Shown here: positions 27,663 through 36,421 of the stretch, piece by piece
How positions within the stretch are numbered: position 1 is the first letter of the stretch
Layout of the letters: each line of letters opens with the position of its first letter
Origin: JAJCYL01 sp965206015
GTDB lineage: Bacteria; Bacteroidota; Bacteroidia; Cytophagales; Cyclobacteriaceae
NCBI GenBank assembly: GCA_965206015.1
Contig: CBDBIW010000014.1
Coordinates: 186,001 to 250,000, forward strand
Reading direction: 5' to 3'
Length of the DNA: 64,000 nucleotides
Notes under the pieces: model-generated
What the model saw: the letters and a program-made list of their open reading frames with translations, nothing else
What the model was told of the DNA's origin: nothing
The model's database searches: none
Program-made: the position numbers and the translations under genes

Positions 27663-30600
27663 TTAAGCTGCTGCCAGCACTTCCTTATTTTTTTTATCAA
27701 AATCAATCACTATTGGCGTAGCAATAAATATTGATGAATAGGTTCCAATCAGTATACCAATTATCAAGGCAAAGGAGAAACCTTCTAAAACAGCTCCACC
27801 AAATAAGAACAGAATGACCACCACAAATAGTGTAGTTGTAGAAGTGATAAGCGTCCTGCTTAAGGTACTATTTAGAGATTCGTTGAAAACAGCCACAACA
27901 TTACCTGATGATTTTAAGCCCAGTGTTTCACGCACCCTGTCAAATACGACCACAGTGTCGTTGATTGAATAGCCGATAATCATCAACATCGCACCGATGA
28001 TCACTTGGTCGTATTCATAAGAGACCCCTAAGACATTCATGATAGCAAATGATGAAATAACAAAAAGTGTATCATGAACTAATGCAATAATGGCCCCGAG
28101 GCTGAATTGCCACTTCCTGAATCTCACCAGGATATAAAGAAATATTACAACCAATGCAAAAAATACGGATAGCATAGATGCACTTTTAATGTCATCGGCT
28201 ATGGTAGCTCCAACTTTGGATGAACTTGAGATTGTGAAATGCGCGGTATCAACTTTTGAATCGTCTTCAATATACTCCTGCCCTGTAAATTGGGTAATAC
28301 CAGAAATCATACGGTCTTTTACTTGTTGGTCTGCGTCATCTGACTCATCCCGGATAAGATATGATGTAGTAATCTTCATCACATTATTAGCTCCGAAAGT
28401 TTTTACTTCAGTCCCGGCATCCTCAAAGGTTTCTTGCAAAGAGACTTTCATCTCAGAGGGAACCACGGGGTCATTGAAAGTAACAACATAGGATCGGCCA
28501 CCAGTGAAGTCAACACCCATACTCAGGCCACCGGAGACGACCAAAGTAACCATCCCAACCAGAATGAATGAAGCAGAAAAGAGGTAAGCCTTCTTTCTTG
28601 ATTCAATGAATTTAAAATTGAGGTTGGCCAACAAATTTTCAGCGAATGGCAGAGAGAATGAGATCTTGCTGTCATCACCTTTTCCAGTTAAGAATTCAAT
28701 AACGACACGGGTAATAAATACTGCAGAAAAGAATGAACATGCAATACCAATCATCAATGTAATGGCAAATCCCTTCACCGGTCCTTGTCCTAAAGTATAC
28801 AGAATGATGCCCGTTAAGAAGGTGGTGATGTTGGCATCTACAATCGAGCTATAAGCTTTTTTATATCCATTGGCTATTGCCACTTTCAAATGGGCTCCTT
28901 TTCGTATCTCTTCTTTAATCCGTTCAAAGATTAGTACGTTGGCATCAATTGACATACCTATTGTTAACACGATGCCTGCAATTCCTGGAAGAGTAAGTGC
29001 CGCTGCAAGTTGAGCTAGAATTCCAAGAATAAAGAACACGTTGAAAGCCAAGGCCAGATTTGCAACGAACCCTCCACCTGAATAGTAGAAGACCATAAAG
29101 GCAACCACAATTCCCAATCCAGCAATAATCGAAATTATTCCTTGTTCCTGAGCTTCCTTTCCGAGAGTTGGACCAATCACCACATCCTCTACAATAGTTG
29201 TTTTGGCAGGTAATGTACCGGCCTTCAACACATTGGCTAAATCCTTTGCTTCGTCAATTGTAAAATTTCCACTTATTGAAGAGTTTCCAGTTGGAATCTC
29301 TCCCCTTACAACTGGAGCTGAATAAACATAATTATCTAATACAATAGCAATTCGTCTATTGATGTTATCCCCAGTGAGTCTCTTCCAAGCTTTAGCCCCA
29401 CTAGAATTCATTTGCATACTTACGGCTGGTCTGGCAGTCTCATCAAGAGACTGGCGTGCATCTGTAATCACTTCTCCTGTTAATGGAGCCTTATCTCCCC
29501 TGTTGGTTTTAATGGCATACAATTCCAAATTTTCATCATCACTGGTCAATTGGTCATTGTCATATGGCTTGACAGCCCAGATGAATTTAATGTTAGACGG
29601 AATAAGATTCTGAATGTCAGGTCTTTCCAGAATTGCATTTATTTCAGAAGTATCTCTCGTGTCATAAACTAATGACCCATATCCTGATTTCAATAATGTG
29701 AACAGAGGAGATACCCGATTGTTAACAAGAGAATCTAATGCTGTCGAATCACTTTCCAACTGCGCCTCGAGGTCACTAATACTATCTGTTTCTTCAACGA
29801 ACCCACTATCATCAGCGGTCAGAAGAGAACCTAAATCATCATTGGGAGCAGTAAACCCGCCAGACTCAAGGTCTGGCAACTCCGCTGCACTTTTTGATTG
29901 TTGTTCTGCAACAATAAATTGATCGATGGCTTGAATTGTCGCACCAATTTCATTGATCTCATGAACTTCCCAAAATTCCAATTTGGCCACCCCTTGTAAG
30001 AGTTTACGAACCCTCTCAGGATTATCGACACCTGGTAATTCTATTTGTATTCTATTACCTTGAAGTCTTTGAATATTGGGTTGTGATGTACCAAAACGAT
30101 CAATCCGGGTACGTAAGATGTTAAAAGATCTATCTATAGCACTTGCAACCTCTTCCTCGATGATATCAATAATCTCATCATCCGGTGTGTCTAGACCAAT
30201 TCTTCCCCTGTTCGCAGCATTTGCAAAAATGAAAGACAAGTTTTGATTAGGTGCATTTTCCTGGTATGCCTGATGAAACAGGTCGACAAAGCTTACTGCC
30301 GGATTTGAAAACTGCTGCTGTTTTGCTTTTTCAAGAGCGTTTACAAAGGCAGGATCCGTATTGTTGCCACTGATACCTTTTATTATATCTATTGGAGAAA
30401 CTTCGAGTACGACGTGCATTCCGCCTTGCAAATCCAGACCTAGATTTAATTCGGTTTCCTTGATTTGCTGAAAGGTGTAATCTATTCCAAAAAGATTATA
30501 AACGGGCTCTCTCCAAATTGAGTCTAAATATCGCTGCCTCTTCTTGAAGTCAGCAGTGCCATTTTCAGTTGTGGCTGCGTCAGTTGCCTGTTGATAGATG

Positions 30601-30689
30601 TCTTTCGAAATGAAAGTGAATGACAGATAATAAGCACAAAGCAACGATATAATGACTGTGAGGAGTATTACTCCGCTTTTATTTTTCAT
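27663..30689 (-). CDS. secDF: Protein translocase subunit SecDF (fused)
   Basis: A 1008-residue fusion of SecD and SecF, the Bacteroidota form. It begins with a transmembrane helix (GVILLTVIISLLCAYYLSF, 6-24), then the conserved LNLGLDLQGGMHVVLEV and the large periplasmic P1 region. SecD helices follow, with TIGMSIDANVLIFERIKEE and a VDANITTFLTGIILY repeat. The SecF half starts near SMGVDFTGGRSYVVTF and ends with YDQVIIGAMLMIIGYSINDTVVVFDRVRE and STTTLFVVVILFLFGGAVLEGF. SecDF uses the proton gradient to help pull exported proteins through SecYEG. A strong terminator follows. Confidence 0.97.
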   Translation of the reverse strand: MKNKSGVILLTVIISLLCAYYLSFTFISKDIYQQATDAATTENGTADFKKRQRYLDSIWREPVYNLFGIDYTFQQIKETELNLGLDLQGGMHVVLEVSPIDIIKGISGNNTDPAFVNALEKAKQQQFSNPAVSFVDLFHQAYQENAPNQNLSFIFANAANRGRIGLDTPDDEIIDIIEEEVASAIDRSFNILRTRIDRFGTSQPNIQRLQGNRIQIELPGVDNPERVRKLLQGVAKLEFWEVHEINEIGATIQAIDQFIVAEQQSKSAAELPDLESGGFTAPNDDLGSLLTADDSGFVEETDSISDLEAQLESDSTALDSLVNNRVSPLFTLLKSGYGSLVYDTRDTSEINAILERPDIQNLIPSNIKFIWAVKPYDNDQLTSDDENLELYAIKTNRGDKAPLTGEVITDARQSLDETARPAVSMQMNSSGAKAWKRLTGDNINRRIAIVLDNYVYSAPVVRGEIPTGNSSISGNFTIDEAKDLANVLKAGTLPAKTTIVEDVVIGPTLGKEAQEQGIISIIAGLGIVVAFMVFYYSGGGFVANLALAFNVFFILGILAQLAAALTLPGIAGIVLTIGMSIDANVLIFERIKEEIRKGAHLKVAIANGYKKAYSSIVDANITTFLTGIILYTLGQGPVKGFAITLMIGIACSFFSAVFITRVVIEFLTGKGDDSKISFSLPFAENLLANLNFKFIESRKKAYLFSASFILVGMVTLVVSGGLSMGVDFTGGRSYVVTFNDPVVPSEMKVSLQETFEDAGTEVKTFGANNVMKITTSYLIRDESDDADQQVKDRMISGITQFTGQEYIEDDSKVDTAHFTISSSSKVGATIADDIKSASMLSVFFALVVIFLYILVRFRKWQFSLGAIIALVHDTLFVISSFAIMNVLGVSYEYDQVIIGAMLMIIGYSINDTVVVFDRVRETLGLKSSGNVVAVFNESLNSTLSRTLITSTTTLFVVVILFLFGGAVLEGFSFALIIGILIGTYSSIFIATPIVIDFDKKNKEVLAAA

Positions 30690-30746
30690 TTCTAATTAGG
30701 ATTTTAATTAACAGGTAAGATGAAAAAGGATCAATATTGTCCTTAT

Positions 30747-31082
30747 CTATGGGGCATTTGGAGAAATAATCTGTTCAAAGAATATTTCAAAAAATTTTGT
30801 TGACACTAGTTTGAAACTTGTATTAACCAGCATGATTATAGTCTCGTCGGTTTCAATAATCTGACTGCCTGTCAGAAAAATGCTACTAAACTGCAACTGT
30901 ACGTTTTGAGAAACTACATCAAAAGACTGGGTGCAGGTCTGATTTTCATCTGGTTGATTTGTGTTTTCCTGCTGATTTTCATGAGCTACAGGCTCAATAG
31001 TGATTATATGATTAGTGCCAGTGAGGGTCAACAAGCCTGTCACAACTAATAGTACTCTGGCAATGTCCTGAATTCGTCTCAT
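30747..31082 (-). CDS. Small exported or membrane-anchored protein of unknown function
   Basis: 111 residues with an N-terminal hydrophobic segment (IARVLLVVTGLLTLTG) followed by a short acidic, Gln/Asn-rich linker and a mostly beta C-terminal half. No known domain is recognised. It sits 57 bases upstream of secDF on the same strand, so it may be co-transcribed; two intact neighbours and a clean signal-like start argue that it is a real gene. Confidence 0.55.
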   Translation of the reverse strand: MRRIQDIARVLLVVTGLLTLTGTNHIITIEPVAHENQQENTNQPDENQTCTQSFDVVSQNVQLQFSSIFLTGSQIIETDETIIMLVNTSFKLVSTKFFEIFFEQIISPNAP

Positions 31083-31166
31083 CTAAAAAAGCGACCACAA
31101 ATGTAAATAACTATAGACAATGACCAACAGGTTGAAACAGAAAGGTTTAATGCGGTTTCGATTTTT

Positions 31167-31847
31167 TTAATCGGCTCTGGCAATGGTCAAGACACCCACG
31201 GACCGGACGTTTGAACCAACAAGTACTTCCAGACAGGCATTAAGGGTGGCACCTGTTGTGATGACATCGTCAACCAGTATTATCCTTTTGTCATGAATAG
31301 CATTTGGGTCAATGATCCGGAATATATCACTAACATTTTTCCATCGATCAACCTTCCCTTTTTTAGTTTGTGTCTCCGTTTTTTTTAGCCTTTTAATTAT
31401 ATCGTTACTCCATTCAATTTGTAAGGGCTCACTTAAACCTTTAGCAAATAAATCACTTTGGTTATACCCTCTTGTTCTAAAACGAGAAATATGCAGTGGA
31501 ACCGGGAGTATAATATCCGCATACAATTTATTCTCGTTCGATTGGATTTCACTTCCAAACCATCTTCCCAAATTCAACCCGATTTCTTGTTGTCCCTCAT
31601 ACTTTAATTGATGTAAGAGACGCTGGGCAACTCCTTTTTTACTGAATTTCAAATAGGCATATACAAATCGCAGCTTTTCTATAGTAGCGAATTTGTCAAC
31701 CAAAACGCCGGGCGAAAAGAGGTGGTCATTTGTTTTGGGAAGATCAAGCAAACACTTTGTGCAAAGTAATTGTTCACCTTTAACAGTTGGGCTCCGGCAG
31801 GAGGCACAAACCTCGGGGAAAATTAAGGAGATGAAATCCCTAATCAT
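31167..31847 (-). CDS. comF: ComF family protein (amidophosphoribosyltransferase-like)
   Basis: 226 residues. An N-terminal zinc-ribbon (CASCRSPT...LLCTKC, about 14-35) is followed by a phosphoribosyltransferase domain with RGYNQSDLFAKGL, KKTETQTKKGKVDRWKNV and the PRPP-binding motif IILVDDVITTGATLNAC (about 188-204). ComF proteins are needed for DNA uptake during transformation, probably at the cytoplasmic face. It starts three bases after the MOSC gene's stop, in a run with MOSC and a response regulator. Confidence 0.93.
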   Translation of the reverse strand: MIRDFISLIFPEVCASCRSPTVKGEQLLCTKCLLDLPKTNDHLFSPGVLVDKFATIEKLRFVYAYLKFSKKGVAQRLLHQLKYEGQQEIGLNLGRWFGSEIQSNENKLYADIILPVPLHISRFRTRGYNQSDLFAKGLSEPLQIEWSNDIIKRLKKTETQTKKGKVDRWKNVSDIFRIIDPNAIHDKRIILVDDVITTGATLNACLEVLVGSNVRSVGVLTIARAD

Positions 31848-31850
31848 GAA

Positions 31851-32339
31851 CTATGAAATTATGGAAACAGGATCACCTGAAAATATTCTTCCTGAATTTT
31901 CAACATTGGCAGTTATGCCTCCATGTCCTCTCATGGCATTGTATCCTCCTTCCCCTAAGGCATCTTCCATTTTGGAACAGGGATAACAATAGCCTGTGCA
32001 GAACAAAGTTACTTCGCCTATCTTAAATGAGCGATTATGTAAAGAGAGAAGATTGATGCCCCTGACCATTATGTTTCTACGTAGCAATGCCGGATCAATC
32101 CTATTACCCAGGATACTTTCAAGCACCTTTAAATGCTCTTCCTGGATCAGTGTAACCTGCCTGGTGCCAGAGGGCTTCTCCTTAAAGCGGTCACCTGCCA
32201 GACCAGATTCTTTTTTCGCCTCAACTTCAGAAACAACTGCTGTTGCAATGTTTCTATCAGGTCTCAATCCTATCCATGTCACCTCTCCGATCTGAGGAAT
32301 ACTATTGAGAAGGTCTTTAATGGTGGGTTCTGGTTTCAT
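31851..32339 (-). CDS. MOSC domain protein
   Basis: 162 residues matching the MOSC (molybdenum cofactor sulfurase C-terminal) fold: GEVTWIGLRPDRN at the start, ESGLAGDRF, RQVTLIQEEHLKVL, LLRRNIMVRGINL and CTGYCYPCSKMEDALGEGG with a conserved cysteine, then MRGHGGITANV. MOSC proteins bind or transfer sulfur to the Mo cofactor or act in detoxification of N-hydroxylated compounds. Its ATG overlaps the stop of the upstream response regulator by four bases (ATGA). Confidence 0.9.
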   Translation of the reverse strand: MKPEPTIKDLLNSIPQIGEVTWIGLRPDRNIATAVVSEVEAKKESGLAGDRFKEKPSGTRQVTLIQEEHLKVLESILGNRIDPALLRRNIMVRGINLLSLHNRSFKIGEVTLFCTGYCYPCSKMEDALGEGGYNAMRGHGGITANVENSGRIFSGDPVSIIS

Positions 32340-32773
32340 GAAAATTTGCAGGTATTAAATCTTACTTCATTGAGGGCCATTTCACTGAAACTCCAATACT
32401 GATAAATGGCTTCCACCGGATGTACCATGTCTTTATATCCTGAAGGCTTTTGCATATATCCTGAGATGTGCAGTTTAAAACATTCCCTTTTGGTGGAAAC
32501 GCTTTCAATTGCTGTCAGTATTATCACTGGAATAATCATTGATGAGGGATGGCGAATTCTCTCACCAAGAAATTCATTTCCGGTCATTTTAAGATCAAGT
32601 ACTATTAAAACCGGCTTTTGATTCGATTCGTTTTTCAAGTAATTGAAGGCGGTTGTTCCGTTATCAAAGTAAGCGGTTTCATTTGGAACCCCGGCATCTA
32701 TTAACGCCTTCTTTATAATAATAATTGCGCCGTCCTCATTGTCATCCATAATAAAAACAGGACTGTTTTTCAT
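32336..32773 (-). CDS. Single-domain response regulator (CheY/Rcp1-like)
   Basis: 145 residues made of one receiver domain: acidic pocket MDDNEDG (about 9-15), phosphoacceptor Asp in LIVLDLKM (about 60), Thr in VIILTAIES and Lys in MQKPSGYKDM. There is no output domain, so it would act by protein interaction, typically with a phytochrome-like or hybrid kinase not present in this window. It is the first gene of the RR-MOSC-ComF run; the functional link among them is unclear. Confidence 0.88.
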   Translation of the reverse strand: MKNSPVFIMDDNEDGAIIIIKKALIDAGVPNETAYFDNGTTAFNYLKNESNQKPVLIVLDLKMTGNEFLGERIRHPSSMIIPVIILTAIESVSTKRECFKLHISGYMQKPSGYKDMVHPVEAIYQYWSFSEMALNEVRFNTCKFS

Positions 32774-33141
32774 CTCAAAATTTCGCAGTCAGGCTGGAAC
32801 ATTTGAATCGGGCTGTACAAAGACTTGTTGATACATTTACCTAAAATAGAAATATTTTCATAAACTCAGGAATTTTATAGTTCAAAGATCATTTCAGAAT
32901 AGAGATTAGCTGAGTGATAAGCCGCTGCTGGAAGTAAAGGACTTGAAGATCAGTTTTAATGATCACTGTATTCTTGATGGCATATTTTTGCCCTTGTTTG
33001 GTGTTTTCACCAACAAGCTCTGAAAGATTTATCGTAATCGAACGAAAAACCCCTGTGTCTTCAGACCAGTTGCTGAAAGCGGGAATTTTTTCTTAAATTT
33101 GACTAAATTTTAAATCATGTCCAGTTTTAAATCATATCGAG
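32774..33141. other. Intergenic region between divergent genes
   Basis: Between the response regulator (minus) and the BspA-like gene (plus). It is AT-rich, with TTGACTAAATTTTAAATC just before the latter as a possible promoter area. At 32916-32960 one frame reads DKPLLEVKDLKISF, like the first residues of an ABC transporter ATP-binding protein, but it degenerates at once; I treat it as a chance match or a tiny relic. Nothing else is recognised. Confidence 0.4.
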
Positions 33142-35901
33142 ATGAATTACCCCCCCCCCCTAAAAAATAATGCTAAAACCAAGAGCTTAATCACTCTATT
33201 TAGCTTTCTCTTTCTCTCTGCCCCTGCTTCGGCACAGGATAATCCGTCAGACCATTTTGTACTAAAAATAAACACCACCGCCGGCACCAACGCTCAGGAC
33301 ACAGACTTTACTTTTCATACCCAGGACATGGATTATATGGTCGATTGGGGAGAAGGTATCGGTTTTGAGCCAATAACAACAGGAACTACCAGCCATACCT
33401 TTAGCACAGCAGGAGAGCGTACCATAAGGTTTAAAAACCTGAACGATATTTTTATAAATAACCATTTTTTTGGAAATAGTGGTGGAGAAAAATACACCTC
33501 TATTGAACAATGGGGCACTGCTGTATGGAATGCCGATATGTCGGGTGCTTTTCGTGGAGCGGATAACTTAACTGCCGCCAATAATGCGGGCACTCCTGAT
33601 ATGAGTTCGGTAACAAATATGGGTTTTATGTTCCAGGACGCCGATGCTTTCAACCAGGATATAGGAGGTTGGGATGTTTCTCAGGTAACAAATATGCTTC
33701 AGATGTTCGATGGTGCCCATGCTTTTAACCAGGATATAGGCAGTTGGGATGTTTCTAAGGTAACAAATATGCGTAATATGTTTAATACCGCCAGTGCTTT
33801 CAACCAGGATATAGGAGGTTGGGATGTTTCTAAGGTAACAGAGATGGGGAACATGTTCGCTGTTGCCGATGCTTTCAACCAGGATATAGGCAGTTGGGAT
33901 GTTTCCCAGGTAACAGATATGAGTAGTATGTTCAATGGTGCTGGTTCTTTCAACCAGGATATAGGAAGTTGGAATGTTTCTCAGGTAACAAATATGGGTT
34001 TTATGTTCCAAAATGCCCCTTCTTTCAACCAGGATATAGGCAGTTGGGATGTTTCCAAAGTAACAACTATGTGGAGTATGTTCGATAATGCCAGTTCTTT
34101 CAACCAGGATATAGGAAGTTGGGATGTTTCTCAGGTAACAGATATGGACGATATGTTCCGTAATGCCTTTTCTTTCAACCAGGATATAGGAGGTTGGGAT
34201 GTTTCTCAGGTAACATTGATGGAGAGAATGTTCAGTGGTGCTACACTTTCACCAGAAAACTACGATGCACTTTTAATAGGCTGGAATAAACGAACCCTTC
34301 AAACAGGATTGAATTTCCATGCAGGCAGTTCTAAATATACAGCAGCAGCACAAACTGCCAGAGACAATATGGTTGCTGCAAGTGGCGATGGTTGGACTAT
34401 TACTGACGGTGGGTTAATTGATGCCAATAGCGAACCCACAAATATTTTTCTTTCTTCCACAACTATTTTAGAAAACGAACCAGCAAACACCACGGTAGGC
34501 ACCCTGTCCACCAACGGAGGAGCTGCTTCTTACACCTATATGTTCACAACAGGAGACGGAGATACAGATAATGGGAGTTTTACTATTTCAGGAGAAGAAC
34601 TACGACTTATAGCCCCTGCCGACTATGAAACAAAAAGCAGCTATACAATACGTATAGCAGTAGAGGGTGTAAGTGTTGCAAAACAATTTACCATCTCCGT
34701 TATTGATGTACAAGAAGCTCCTCTACTAAGCACAGCAGCAGCAACCACTATTACATCTACAACGGCCACTCTAAACGGCGATATAACTTCCGACGGAGGA
34801 GCCGCCATTACAGCAAGAGGCTTTGTATATGCTATATCAAACGCAGATTTGACAATTGGTGCTACGGATGTTATGGATGTTATTGTAAGCGGTACAACAG
34901 GTGTTTTTGAAAAAGACATTGCAGGTTTAACAGCAGGCACAACCTATTATTACAGAGCTTATGCAACCAATAGTTTTGGAACAGCTTACGGAAGAGAACA
35001 AAGTTTTACAACATTGGCAGCCGCACCCACAGCCAGCACAACAGCAGCAAGCGATATAACTTCCACAACAGCCACTTTAAACGGCCATATAACTTCAGAC
35101 GGAGGAGCAACCATTACAGCAAGGGGCTTTGTATATGCTACTTCAAACGCAGATTTGACAATTGAGAATACAGCAGCAGATACGGTTATTGTAAGCGGTA
35201 CAACAGGAACTTTTAATAGTTCAATAACAAGTTTAACAGCAGGCACAGCCTATTTTTACGCAGCTTATGCAATCAATAGTGCAGGGACGAGCTATGGAAA
35301 TGAACAAAGTTTTACTACGGAGGTAGTGGTAAGGGCAGTCGCACCCACAGCAAGCACAACAGCAGCAAGTAATATTACTTCTACAACGGCCACTTTAAAC
35401 GGTAATATCACTTCTGACGGAGGAGCAACCATTACAGCAAGGGGCTTTGTATATGCTACTTCAAACACAGATTTAATAATTGAGAATACAGCAGCAGATA
35501 CTGTTATTGTAAGCGGTACAACAGGAACTTTTAATAGTGCAATAACAAGTTTAACAGCAGGCACAAAATATTATTACAGAGCCTACGCAACCAATAGTTT
35601 TGGAACAACTTACGGAGCTGTACAAAGTTTCACTACCACTACGGAGGCAGCTTTGTCTATTGAAGATTTTGAATTAGCAGGAATTTCTATTTCGCCAAAC
35701 CCAACAAGTGGTATTGTAAATATGACTATCGCAGAAAAAGCAAATTACAGGCTGTTAAATATGAAAGGTCAGGTTCTTAAAAAGGGAACTTTCGCCACAG
35801 GAGCGCACAGCATTGATATTTCGCCTTTGGCCAAAGGGATTTATCTCGTCATTCTAAACACCGGTAAAGGGAGCTTTACCAGGAGGATTATCAGGAATTA
35901 A
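33142..35901 (+). CDS. BspA-like (DUF285) repeat surface protein with T9SS sorting domain
   Basis: 919 residues. The ATG is followed by AAT TAC and ten C, then the signal peptide (LITLFSFLFLSAPASAQ). Residues about 168-368 are eight perfect-length 25-residue DUF285 units of the form FNQDIGSWDVSQVTNM..MF..A. A cadherin-like domain follows (about 430-530, TILENEPANTTVGTLS). Three repeats of about 105 residues each contain STTATLNG, ITSDGGA, GFVYA and LTAGT.YYYRAYATN, and a type A sorting domain ends the protein (ISISPNPTSGIVNM, GVYL-like KGIYLVILN, TRRIIRN). This is a cell-surface or secreted adhesin-like protein. Its start carries a slippery C tract, and its stop codon overlaps an IS982 relic. 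Confidence 0.88.
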   Translation: MNYPPPLKNNAKTKSLITLFSFLFLSAPASAQDNPSDHFVLKINTTAGTNAQDTDFTFHTQDMDYMVDWGEGIGFEPITTGTTSHTFSTAGERTIRFKNLNDIFINNHFFGNSGGEKYTSIEQWGTAVWNADMSGAFRGADNLTAANNAGTPDMSSVTNMGFMFQDADAFNQDIGGWDVSQVTNMLQMFDGAHAFNQDIGSWDVSKVTNMRNMFNTASAFNQDIGGWDVSKVTEMGNMFAVADAFNQDIGSWDVSQVTDMSSMFNGAGSFNQDIGSWNVSQVTNMGFMFQNAPSFNQDIGSWDVSKVTTMWSMFDNASSFNQDIGSWDVSQVTDMDDMFRNAFSFNQDIGGWDVSQVTLMERMFSGATLSPENYDALLIGWNKRTLQTGLNFHAGSSKYTAAAQTARDNMVAASGDGWTITDGGLIDANSEPTNIFLSSTTILENEPANTTVGTLSTNGGAASYTYMFTTGDGDTDNGSFTISGEELRLIAPADYETKSSYTIRIAVEGVSVAKQFTISVIDVQEAPLLSTAAATTITSTTATLNGDITSDGGAAITARGFVYAISNADLTIGATDVMDVIVSGTTGVFEKDIAGLTAGTTYYYRAYATNSFGTAYGREQSFTTLAAAPTASTTAASDITSTTATLNGHITSDGGATITARGFVYATSNADLTIENTAADTVIVSGTTGTFNSSITSLTAGTAYFYAAYAINSAGTSYGNEQSFTTEVVVRAVAPTASTTAASNITSTTATLNGNITSDGGATITARGFVYATSNTDLIIENTAADTVIVSGTTGTFNSAITSLTAGTKYYYRAYATNSFGTTYGAVQSFTTTTEAALSIEDFELAGISISPNPTSGIVNMTIAEKANYRLLNMKGQVLKKGTFATGAHSIDISPLAKGIYLVILNTGKGSFTRRIIRN
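33150..33160 (+). repeat. 11-C homopolymer inside codons 3-7 of the surface-protein gene
   Basis: Eleven consecutive C bases (the C of TAC plus ten more). With the present length the frame is open. One extra C gives CCT AAA AAA TAA, and one fewer gives CCC CCC CCC TAA, so both slipped frames stop within a few codons. Confidence 0.95.
33645..34244 (+). repeat. Eight tandem 75-bp DUF285 repeats
   Basis: Eight units encode FNQDIG(S/G)WDVS(Q/K)VT and differ mainly in the last ten codons. The conserved half of each unit (TTCAACCAGGATATAGG...) is nearly identical at the DNA level, which would allow unit gain or loss by recombination. Confidence 0.92.
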
Positions 35902-36194
35902 CCCGTTGTGCCAATTGGACAATAGCAACTTTCAAGTTATTGACTGATCTGTTGCAATCAGATTTGTTGATCCATTGAACGACAGTCAAGGCTGTAATTT
36001 CAGTCAATATTCCGGTTTTAAATCCTGAGAAGTTTTAGCGTAATAGTGATTTGACTGTTTGAAGAATCTTGCCGGAATTACTTTTAATGGTGTGCACGGG
36101 TACGTTCAATAAATGGGTTGTTATTACTATAATTTACTGATAATCAGTATTATGAACACTTTTTCTTACTCCTGATTAATTCGCACAACGGGTT
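35900..36194. mobile_element. Internally deleted IS982-family relic (MITE-like)
   Basis: A 295-bp segment bounded by perfect 12-bp inverted repeats, AACCCGTTGTGC and GCACAACGGGTT. Its left interior (TTCAAGTTATT..., TCAAGGCTGTAATTTC, TTTTAAATCCTGAGAAG) lines up with the left interior of the IS982 element at 17038, which is the 3' end of the transposase on the minus strand; most of the transposase is deleted. The element begins at the last two bases of the BspA-like gene's TAA stop, so the insertion supplies that stop. No target duplication is obvious. Confidence 0.8.
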
Positions 36195-36421
36195 AAACCT
36201 TATAAAAATCATATTATAAATGCAGGGTATACCCATCTGGGTACTCGTTGTATCTGGTTAGTAATATTTTGCCATCTTTCGGGTCCGGCTAGTGGGGTTT
36301 CATGAAAGACGTTGATACTTTGAAAAGTATGCATCTGTTGATGTGTGTTTGCATAGCTTAGAAAATTGACAGGAACTCTTAAATTTGTTAATTTAATCAA
36401 CACATTAAACTGGCTGAAAAT

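Noticed and set aside
32916..33000. ABC transporter ATP-binding gene start
   Set aside because: Only about a dozen codons resemble the family N-terminus; no Walker motif follows and the frame ends soon.
33568..34011. Long minus-strand open frames opposite the repeat genes (also 45326-45667 and 39571-39990)
   Set aside because: They are mirror frames of repetitive or alanine/glutamate-rich coding sequence, with no start signals or family motifs.
33645..34244. Regularly spaced repeats that might suggest a CRISPR array
   Set aside because: The period is 75 bp with no break in the coding frame, and the units encode the DUF285 motif; spacers are not unrelated sequences.
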